From contig JABDJG010000041.1 of NCBI GenBank assembly GCA_013002595.1, forward strand, positions 1 through 11,575: a DNA stretch of 11,575 nt, in the 5' to 3' direction. The number at the start of each line of letters is the position of its first letter. The first letter of the stretch is position 1. The translations under genes and the position numbers were made by a program. Source of the DNA: Hyphomicrobiales bacterium (GTDB lineage: Bacteria > Pseudomonadota > Alphaproteobacteria > Rhizobiales > Aestuariivirgaceae). The notes below the pieces were generated by a model. The model ran no database searches and was not told the DNA's origin. It was given only the letters and a program-made list of their open reading frames with translations. Below, in pieces: positions 5,837 to 11,575 of this stretch.

Positions 5837-7075
5837 TCAGAATACTGATCCGTCCGAGACAATATTTAGCGGCGGTGAGCCATCTGTCCTTGTTTCACGC
5901 GCGATGCGGCGCCCGGCTGCCCAGGTGCCGCCTTCGAGAACCGCGGCAAGCGGCAGCTCGGCCGGCGTCTTGCCGAGCCGCTCGCGGACCGCATCGGCCA
6001 GCCGGTCGAGCAGGGCAACGGTGAGGGCGCGCCATTCGACAATGATCTCGCTGCCCGGTTCGTGCAGGGTAGAGAGAATGCCGTCATGTTTGGGCCTTAG
6101 CAGCCCGGTGTCAATCATCAGTCCGCCGTTGCGGTATTCCGCCAGGCCGGTCAGGTCATCCGGACCGGTGACGGCAAGGCCAAGTTCACTGAGCGGTTCG
6201 ACCAGGGAATAGGACAGCCATTGCGACAGTTTGTGGAACGGGACGTGGCCGTCAGCGGCGTCTTGCCGGTGCGCTGCGGGATGGCGCCAGGTGTCGCCAA
6301 GGTTGCGGCCGGCCATCTCCAGCCTGCCCGGCCAGATATCGGCAAAGGCCTCCAGCAGCGTGGTCAGGATCGTTGCAGCGGGCAGGGTGCCGTCTCGGGC
6401 AAGCGAGACGAAATGGTCGGCCAGATTGCCGATGCGCGGCGCATCGGCGGCAAAGAACTGCGGCTTGTCCTGCAAGGTATGGCCGAGCCGGTTGAGCAGA
6501 CCGGTCCGGCCGCTCAGGCCGGCCAGCGGATTTTCGTCGGTTACCTGGAATGCCGCGGCCAGGCTTGCGTCATCGATTGCGGTCAGGGCCGGCGCATCGG
6601 TGCGGGCCGGCTGATCGACGTCGGCCGAAAACAGACCATCAAGAAAGGCATCGAGGCTGGCGATCGCAAGGCCCTCGGAGCGGGCAATGGATTTGCCGGT
6701 CTTGGCGTCGCGATAGCGCCATGCATCCCCTGCGCCGGCATCGAGCAGCACGCTGGTGACGGCCAGATCAATGCGGATTCGGGCCCTCTCGAGCGGGTCG
6801 TCAAGGCTTGCCGGCGGGCTGGCCGCCCAACGATCGGTTCCGTCCACGACAAAATGGCGCCAGCGGGCGTGATAGGGGATATCGAGCGCGGGATAGTTTT
6901 GCCGGATGGTGCCGGTTACATAATCGGCCGCGAACCCGAGCCTGCCGGCGTCGAAGCTGAAATGTTGCAGTTCATTCCGCTCGGCAGCCGCCAGCAGACC
7001 ATGGGCCTGGGTGCGCACGGCCTCGGGTGACAAGAGCCACCGGGCCGCCGCCGCATCGCCATCAGTACTGATCAA
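5837..7075 (-). CDS. URC4: URC4/Urg3-family protein (DUF1688), uracil catabolism
   Basis: A 412-residue protein recognised as the URC4 (DUF1688) family from its overall sequence, including SPEAVRTQAHGLLAAAE near the N-terminus, HFSFD, ADYV, and the C-terminal PAELPLAAVLEGGTWAAGR. The family is genetically required for the URC uracil-degradation pathway in yeasts; its chemistry is not settled as far as I know, so I assign only the pathway. The best start is the TTG at 7075, with AAGGA seven bases upstream, inside the end of the URC1-like gene (14-base overlap). The longer frame to 7174 would overlap by 113 bases and adds an arginine/proline-rich, non-family-like stretch. Translational coupling with the gene before it is likely. 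No signal peptide or membrane segment is seen. Confidence 0.88.
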   Translation of the reverse strand: MISTDGDAAAARWLLSPEAVRTQAHGLLAAAERNELQHFSFDAGRLGFAADYVTGTIRQNYPALDIPYHARWRHFVVDGTDRWAASPPASLDDPLERARIRIDLAVTSVLLDAGAGDAWRYRDAKTGKSIARSEGLAIASLDAFLDGLFSADVDQPARTDAPALTAIDDASLAAAFQVTDENPLAGLSGRTGLLNRLGHTLQDKPQFFAADAPRIGNLADHFVSLARDGTLPAATILTTLLEAFADIWPGRLEMAGRNLGDTWRHPAAHRQDAADGHVPFHKLSQWLSYSLVEPLSELGLAVTGPDDLTGLAEYRNGGLMIDTGLLRPKHDGILSTLHEPGSEIIVEWRALTVALLDRLADAVRERLGKTPAELPLAAVLEGGTWAAGRRIARETRTDGSPPLNIVSDGSVF

Positions 7076-8312
7076 GGCCGCGTCCTTGCGGTTTGTCGAG
7101 ATCGTCAGGCCGGGACACCGTGTCGTCGGTGAAATAGCCGGCGGCCTTCTTGGCATCCATCTCGACCCGGGCATCGGGCGGGATCAGGTCGTCGGGTATC
7201 GGCACCTGGGTGACGATGCGGATGCCCTGGGCGGTCATGGCGTCGTACTTCATGTCGCTCATGGAGAACCAGCGGTCGATCTTGGTGATGCCGAGCCAGT
7301 GGAAGACATCGGGCATCATGTCCTGGAACCGCATGTCCTGAACGCCGGCGACGCATTCGGTCTTTTCGAAGTAGGCAGCAGCGGTGTCGCCGTCGGGATT
7401 GCGCTTCCTGGCGTTGTAGACCAGGAACTTGGTGACTTCGCCCAGCGCCCGCCCTTCCTTGCGGTTGTAGACGATGAGGCCGGCGCCGCCGCGCTGGGCG
7501 GTCTTGATGCATTCCTCGATGCCATGGGTGAGATAGGGCCGGCAGGTGCAGATGTCGGACCCAAAGACATCGGAGCCGTTGCATTCATCATGGACCCGGC
7601 AGGCGACCTCGCCGGAGCCGTCCCACAACGTCGGCACGTTGCCGAAGATATAAAGCGTGATGCCGCCGATCGGCGGCAGGAAGACTTTGAGGTCCGAACG
7701 GGTGACAAGTTCGGGGAACATCGCGCCGGTATATTCAAACAGGGCACGGCGCAGATCGCCTTCCTTGACGCCGAGCCGGGCGGCGATGCCGGGCAGGTAC
7801 CAGACCGGTTCGATGGCCGCCTTGGTGACGTTGGCCTCGCCGGTCTCAAGCAGGATGTCGCCATCAGGCTTGATGCGGCCGGCGGCAAGCGCTTCTCTCA
7901 TTTCCGGCAATGAGATGCGGGCACGGGTGACGGCAATGGTCGGGCGAATGTCGAAGTCGTCCTTGAGTTCCTTCTTGAACGCGTCGGCGACGATGTGGCC
8001 GTAAGGGTCGAGCGACACGATCTTGGCCGGGTCGGCCCATTGATCGAACGGTCCGATCTGGACCGTCGGCGATGTGTTGGTGAGATCAGGCTTGTGGATC
8101 GGGTCGAGCTTGCCGGCGGCAATGGCCAGCGCGCGGTACAACCCGTAGGCGCCGGAGTGGACGCCGATGACATTGCGCTGATGCGGGTTGTTGAGACTGC
8201 CGATCACCGGCCCGCGCTCAGCGGCGCTGGCAGCCCCCCAATTTATCTTGGGCGGCCTGGCTGCACCTTGCGGCGGATGCGATGTCAAAACGATGTGCTT
8301 GGTCTCGCTCAT
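7062..8312 (-). CDS. URC1: URC1-like protein (GTP cyclohydrolase II family), uracil catabolism
   Basis: This 416-residue protein is about twice the length of RibA. The first 200 residues are a URC1-type extension (for example NPHQRNVIGVHSGAYGLYRA, 42-61). The GTP cyclohydrolase II-like domain follows with a C-x10-C-x-C zinc site at C244, C255 and C257, and RKEGRALG (284-291) in place of the RQEGRGIG of RibA. In the yeast URC pathway URC1 is thought to act on a uridine-nucleotide derivative for ring opening rather than on GTP; that assignment is by family and context. It is the first gene of a URC1-URC4-upp operon, which makes uracil catabolism much more likely than riboflavin synthesis. The ATG at 8312 has AGGA eight bases upstream. 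Its promoter should lie within 8313-8417, but I could not fix one with confidence. Confidence 0.92.
   Translation of the reverse strand: MSETKHIVLTSHPPQGAARPPKINWGAASAAERGPVIGSLNNPHQRNVIGVHSGAYGLYRALAIAAGKLDPIHKPDLTNTSPTVQIGPFDQWADPAKIVSLDPYGHIVADAFKKELKDDFDIRPTIAVTRARISLPEMREALAAGRIKPDGDILLETGEANVTKAAIEPVWYLPGIAARLGVKEGDLRRALFEYTGAMFPELVTRSDLKVFLPPIGGITLYIFGNVPTLWDGSGEVACRVHDECNGSDVFGSDICTCRPYLTHGIEECIKTAQRGGAGLIVYNRKEGRALGEVTKFLVYNARKRNPDGDTAAAYFEKTECVAGVQDMRFQDMMPDVFHWLGITKIDRWFSMSDMKYDAMTAQGIRIVTQVPIPDDLIPPDARVEMDAKKAAGYFTDDTVSRPDDLDKPQGRGLDQY
7083..7087 (-). promoter_or_regulatory. Shine-Dalgarno fixing the TTG start of URC4
   Basis: On the minus strand AAGGA lies seven bases before the TTG at 7075-7073. 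It sits inside the last codons of the URC1-like gene. No in-frame ATG or GTG is nearby, so this site decides the start of the DUF1688 protein. Confidence 0.65.
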
Positions 8313-8417
8313 GACCAGTTCCTCTTATAGAGGGAGAACAAGCAACCAAGTGTGCGCCATTTTTTTGGTTTGGTCTAGGGGGGTATAAAGGCTGGTAACA
8401 GATCACATTACCTCTTG

Positions 8418-8507
8418 CGTCATCCCGGGCTTGACCCGGGACCCAGGAGCCAAACGGCAAAGCGGTGCGTTGCTGCCACTGGGTCCCGGGTCAAGCCCGG
8501 GATGACG
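8418..8507. repeat. perfect 29-bp inverted repeat (REP/MITE-like palindromic unit)
   Basis: Arms 8418-8446 and 8479-8507 are perfect reverse complements, each containing ATCCCGGGCTTGACCCGGGA, separated by 32 bases. This CATCCCGGG...CCCGGGATG motif is familiar as a dispersed intergenic repeat in many alphaproteobacteria. It lies between two divergent genes, so a simple terminator role is unlikely. Its right end is only ten bases before the next gene's start and directly abuts that gene's Shine-Dalgarno. Confidence 0.9.
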
Positions 8508-8517
8508 GAAGGAGGAT

Positions 8518-9120
8518 GTGTACGCGAATGAAGCAAGCGTTGATTGGAATATGATCGCCGAACAGCAGCACCGCGACTTCGTTGCCGGCACCATGCGCTC
8601 CAGCGCCTGGCATTTCGAGGCGCTGGAAATCGTGCGCGGGCTTGATCTGGCCGACTGGGCGGTCGGGGCCGGGTTTGTGCGCAATGCGGTCTGGGACCGG
8701 CTGCACGGGTTTGCGGCCATGACGCCGCTCAACGATATCGATGTCCTGTATTTCGATGCTGCGGACCTCAGTATCGAAAAGGACATGCAGATCGAGGAGG
8801 CTCTGTTTGCGGCAGATCCGGGCCGGCCGTGGTCGGTGCACAATCAGGCGCGGATGCATGTGCGGAACAACGACCGGGCGTACCGGTCAACGGCCGATGC
8901 AATCTCGTTCTGGCTGGAGACGGCGACAGGTGTTGCCGTCCGTCTGGATCATGCGGATGATCTGACGGTAATCGCACCGTTCGGTCTCGCCGACCTGATC
9001 GCGATGCGCAGCCGGCCAACCGAGGCGGGCACGATCAGGCCCGATCAGTATTGCGAGCGCATGATCGCTAAAGACTGGCCGGGCACCTGGCCGCAAGTTA
9101 CCGTGCTCGGTGCGGACTGA
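8518..9120 (+). CDS. DUF925 / NTP_transf_6-type nucleotidyltransferase family protein
   Basis: About 200 residues. It carries GAGFVRNAVWDRLHG (50-64), the acidic NDIDVLYFD (72-80, D73 and D75 as likely metal ligands) and WSVHNQARMH (105-114), the hallmarks of this small nucleotidyltransferase-like family. The substrate and biological role are not known to me. The GTG at 8518 is preceded by AAGGAGG (8509-8515), close but usable; the ATG at 8551 would give a 189-residue protein that starts nearer the conserved part but lacks a Shine-Dalgarno. It is divergent from the URC operon and separated from it by the inverted repeat. The following gene appears to have its own promoter, so this one may be monocistronic. 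Confidence 0.78.
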   Translation: MYANEASVDWNMIAEQQHRDFVAGTMRSSAWHFEALEIVRGLDLADWAVGAGFVRNAVWDRLHGFAAMTPLNDIDVLYFDAADLSIEKDMQIEEALFAADPGRPWSVHNQARMHVRNNDRAYRSTADAISFWLETATGVAVRLDHADDLTVIAPFGLADLIAMRSRPTEAGTIRPDQYCERMIAKDWPGTWPQVTVLGAD

Positions 9121-9157
9121 CGATCAACTGAGCAGCTGGCCACCTGAACTGCCGGCA

Positions 9158-9185
9158 CTTGAACAATTGGTGCATTCCCTATAAA
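9158..9185 (+). promoter_or_regulatory. candidate housekeeping promoter for the TetR gene
   Basis: CTTGAA (9158-9163) and CTATAA (9179-9184) resemble the alphaproteobacterial -35 CTTGAC and -10 CTATAT, with a 15-base spacer, slightly short. The predicted transcript start near 9191 nearly coincides with the ATG at 9195, so the promoter favours the downstream ATG at 9222 as the translation start. Confidence 0.42.
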
Positions 9186-9221
9186 TCGTGAACGATGTTC
9201 TCGAGTGGTCAGGTGAAAGCA

Positions 9222-9818
9222 ATGACAGGTAAACGTGCTGCGGTTCGCGAAGATCTTACACGGCGGCTTTTAGAGGCCGCGACGGTGCGGATCGAAAGAC
9301 ATGGCCTGGCGGGCCTGAGGGCACGCGATATTACCGGCGATGCCGGCTGCGGGCTGGGCACCATCTACAAGTGCTATGCCGATCTTGACGATCTGATCCT
9401 CAAGGTGAACTCATGCACGCTGGCGCGGCTCGATCAGGCGCTGGCACAGGCGACCCGGGGACTTGAGGACCCGCGCGACCAGCTGCAGGCGATGGCGCAG
9501 GGCTACGTCGAGTTTGCCACCGGCAACCTCAACCTGTGGTCGGCACTGTTCGATCACCGCATGCCGGAAGGGACGCCGACGCCGCAATGGCACCGGGCTG
9601 AACAGGAGGCGATGTTCGCGCTGGTGGAGCGGCCGCTGGCGGCTCTGTCGCCTGAACTGGGCGAAGACCGGCTGGCGGCGCGCGCGCGCAGTGTCTTTGC
9701 CGCCGTCCACGGCATCGTGGCGCTAAGCCTGGAAGGGCGATTTGTCGGGGTGAAGGAAGCCGATCTGCGCGCTGAGCTGGAAGTTGTCGTCGGTGCGCTG
9801 GTGCGCGGGCTGGCCTGA
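9222..9818 (+). CDS. TetR/AcrR-family transcriptional regulator
   Basis: This 198-residue protein has an N-terminal TetR DNA-binding domain: helix DLTRRLLEAATVRIERHG (11-28), then the helix-turn-helix LRARDITGDAGCGLGTIYKCYADLDDL (about 32-58). An all-helical C-terminal ligand domain follows, with conserved-looking LWSALFDHRMPEG and VHGIVALSLEGRF segments of the type seen in the WHG subgroup. The ATG at 9222 has AGGTG seven bases upstream and fits the promoter at 9158-9185; the ATG at 9195 would add nine residues. It lies upstream of two EamA transporters on the same strand with a 98-base gap, so it may control them, a common arrangement for TetR repressors. It does not resemble RutR, so a link to the uracil operon is not supported. 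Confidence 0.92.
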   Translation: MTGKRAAVREDLTRRLLEAATVRIERHGLAGLRARDITGDAGCGLGTIYKCYADLDDLILKVNSCTLARLDQALAQATRGLEDPRDQLQAMAQGYVEFATGNLNLWSALFDHRMPEGTPTPQWHRAEQEAMFALVERPLAALSPELGEDRLAARARSVFAAVHGIVALSLEGRFVGVKEADLRAELEVVVGALVRGLA

Positions 9819-9916
9819 GGCCGTTATCACACCCAAGACGGTTCGACAAATCGACTCGACCGGGCAACACATAAGGCGTAAGTGAGCAAGGCTGCATTTT
9901 TTTGGAGCCTTCGTGA

Positions 9917-10894
9917 ATGGTCATCGCCACATCACCACCTGTTGAGGCAAGACAGCGTGTCGTTGGATACGCGCTGTTGCTGTTCATGGGGCTGATCTGG
10001 GGGCTGGCGCTGTCCATGGCGAAGCTGGCGGGCATCAATGGCGGCCACCCGATCGGACTCGCCCTCTGGCAGGTCAGTGTCGCCGGGACCATGCTGTTTT
10101 TGGCCTCGCTTGCCAGCGGCAGGCCGCCGCCATTGCGCCGCAATGTGCTGGGGTTCAATCTGATCTGTGGTCTGACCGGGGTCGCCTTTCCGGCGATTGC
10201 CCTGTTCTGGGCAGCGCTGATGCTGCCGGCAGGGATCGTTGCGATCTCGTTTGCCAGCATGCCGCTGTTCACCTACCTATTGTCAGTCATTTTCAGGATC
10301 GAGGCCGGCACGGTGCGGCGTCTTGCCGGTGTCTTCCTCGGGCTTGCCGCAATGGCGCTTCTGGTGATGCCGGACGGCGCCTTGCCGGCGCCTGAGCTGG
10401 CGCCCTGGGTGCTGCTGGCAATCGCGGCAAGCGTGTCGATGTCGATCGAAAACTTCACGGCCGGCGGCTACCGGCCCGATAACGTCACATCGCTGCAGCT
10501 CAGCTGCGGCCGGCAGTATGGCGCTGCGGTCTTCCTGGCACCGCTTGCCCTGATCAGCGCCACGACGATTGCGGTGACCGGCGAATGGGGTGTCGTTCAC
10601 TGGGCGGCAACGGCAACGGGTGTCATCTCGGGCGTTGCCTATACCTGCCTGTTACATGTCATTCGAACGTCCGGTCCGGTGTTCGCCAGCCAGACCGCCT
10701 ACATCATTACACTGGCCGGCGTCGGCTGGGGCATGGTCATCTTCGAGGAACGGCACTCGATCTATATCTGGCTGGCGCTGGTGCTGACGCTTGTGGCGAT
10801 TGCTCTCGTCAGCCCGCGCGCACCGCGCGCCACCGGGTTTGTCGGCCATGCGAGGGAATTGTCGCCACACCCTGGATCGGATGATCCGTCATGA
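9917..10894 (+). CDS. EamA-family (DMT superfamily) transporter
   Basis: A 325-residue inner-membrane protein with about ten hydrophobic segments arranged as two EamA repeats. The first begins YALLLFMGLIWGLALSMAKLA (17-37) and the second begins near 163. The IFEERHSIYIWLALVLTLVAI stretch (275-295) matches the conserved end of EamA repeats (usually GE.......GA.LI..G). A charged/proline-rich tail of about 25 residues follows. Family members mostly export small metabolites such as amino acids, nucleobases or drugs; the substrate cannot be read from sequence. The ATG at 9917 has GGAG nine bases upstream. Its stop overlaps the start of the next transporter (ATGA), implying translational coupling and possibly a two-protein exporter. 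Confidence 0.93.
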   Translation: MVIATSPPVEARQRVVGYALLLFMGLIWGLALSMAKLAGINGGHPIGLALWQVSVAGTMLFLASLASGRPPPLRRNVLGFNLICGLTGVAFPAIALFWAALMLPAGIVAISFASMPLFTYLLSVIFRIEAGTVRRLAGVFLGLAAMALLVMPDGALPAPELAPWVLLAIAASVSMSIENFTAGGYRPDNVTSLQLSCGRQYGAAVFLAPLALISATTIAVTGEWGVVHWAATATGVISGVAYTCLLHVIRTSGPVFASQTAYIITLAGVGWGMVIFEERHSIYIWLALVLTLVAIALVSPRAPRATGFVGHARELSPHPGSDDPS

Positions 10895-11575
10895 ACCTGC
10901 GCTGGCAAGATTATGTCATGGGCGTCGCGGTGGCGCTGACCTGGGGCATGGGTATCGTCTTTGCCAAGGCGGCGATCGAGCACTTCCCGCCGATCCTGTT
11001 GATGGCGCTGCGCTTTGCGGTTACCGCGGTGATCCTGGTGTGGTTCGTCAAACCGCCGCTCGGGCAGATCGGCAAGATCTTCGGCGTCGCCATCATTTCC
11101 GCGGCGATACAGTACAGCATGACGTTCACCGGCTTGAAGGGCCTGGATGCCTCGGTGACCGCGCTGGTGGTGCAGCTGGAAGTGCCGTTCCTGGTGTTGC
11201 TCGGGGCGGTGTTCCTCAAGGAACAGCCGGGCCTGCGAAAATGGATAGGCATTGCAATCGCCTTTGTCGGCGTCGGGCTGATTGCCGGCGCGCCGAAACT
11301 CGACGGCGCCTGGATTTCGATGTTCCTGGTCATCGGCGGTGCCTTTACCTGGGCCATCGGCCAGGTTCTGGTGCGCACCCTCAAAGGCCTTGACGGTTTG
11401 ACCATCCTGGCCTGGGTGGCGGTGTGTGCGACACCACAGTTGTTTGTCATGTCGGCGATCTTCGAGACCGGCGCCCTGGACGCCAATCTGCTTGAGGCGC
11501 CGGCGAGACTGCTTGCGGCACCGGCTACGATGATTGCGTTCATGCAATCGGCCAGTGTGACCGTATGGCTGGCGG
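10891..11575 (+). CDS. second EamA-family transporter (partial, runs off window)
   Basis: 228 complete codons are open to the window end. The protein starts MNLRWQDYVMGVAVALTWGM. Hydrophobic helices include ILLMALRFAVTAVILVWFV, VTALVVQLEVPFLVLLGAVF, and the repeat end LKEQPGLRKWIGIAIAFVGV (about 110-129), which is the typical E.......IGI.L...G motif closing the first EamA half. A second half begins with MFLVIGGAFTWAIGQVLVRT. The ATG at 10891 overlaps the preceding stop by ATGA. The sequence differs clearly from its neighbour, so it is not a recent duplicate. Substrate unknown. Confidence 0.92.
   Translation, partial: MNLRWQDYVMGVAVALTWGMGIVFAKAAIEHFPPILLMALRFAVTAVILVWFVKPPLGQIGKIFGVAIISAAIQYSMTFTGLKGLDASVTALVVQLEVPFLVLLGAVFLKEQPGLRKWIGIAIAFVGVGLIAGAPKLDGAWISMFLVIGGAFTWAIGQVLVRTLKGLDGLTILAWVAVCATPQLFVMSAIFETGALDANLLEAPARLLAAPATMIAFMQSASVTVWLA

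Noticed and set aside
7076..7174. Longer N-terminus for the DUF1688 gene starting at 7174.
   Set aside because: It overlaps URC1 coding sequence by 113 bases, has an arginine/proline-rich out-of-frame look, and lacks the good ribosome site found before the TTG at 7075.
9222..9818. The TetR regulator as a RutR-like controller of the uracil operon.
   Set aside because: Its sequence does not resemble RutR, it is separated from the operon by another gene, and it sits directly before transporters.
10762..11547. A 261-codon minus-strand open frame opposite the EamA genes.
   Set aside because: It is His/Arg/Gln/Asp-rich shadow sequence opposite a clear membrane-protein frame; similar shadows occur opposite the URC genes.

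Overview
The window looks like chromosomal DNA of an alphaproteobacterium. It is GC-rich (roughly 60% by eye), has dense gene packing, and carries a dispersed GTCATCCCGGG-type inverted repeat of the kind common in Hyphomicrobiales and relatives. Its gene content (URC-type uracil catabolism, DUF925 nucleotidyltransferase, EamA exporters) also fits that group. No mobile element, CRISPR array, tRNA or rRNA was seen. The organism call is inference from style and content, not from a marker gene.

Left half (1-5185), a polysaccharide and signalling locus. A leftward gene cut by the window start encodes a PilZ (c-di-GMP) domain whose layout resembles the N-terminus of the alginate co-polymerase Alg44. 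Divergent from it is a small cupin, the phosphomannose isomerase half of AlgA/ManC. The space between them (454-829) holds two near-consensus sigma-54 promoters pointing outwards, one for each gene, with a cluster of TTGCA-type half-palindromes between them that resemble LuxO enhancer sites. Next to the cupin, on the minus strand, lie a REC-Hpt phosphotransfer protein and a LuxO/NtrC-type sigma-54 activator. The GDP-mannose pyrophosphorylase half of ManC follows as a separate minus-strand gene. The likely logic is: phosphorelay to sigma-54 activator, activator to the PilZ/polymer-export operon and the cupin, with c-di-GMP as a second control on the exported polymer. This is the most interesting part of the window.

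Middle (5186-8312), a tight minus-strand operon for uracil use: a URC1-like GTP cyclohydrolase II-family protein, a URC4-like DUF1688 protein (best start is an overlapping TTG) and uracil phosphoribosyltransferase. This is the set that defines the URC uracil catabolic pathway.

Right (8313-11575), accessory plus-strand genes. After an intergenic region containing a perfect 29-bp inverted repeat come a DUF925-type nucleotidyltransferase, a TetR-family regulator, and two EamA (DMT superfamily) transporters overlapping by ATGA. The second transporter runs off the window.
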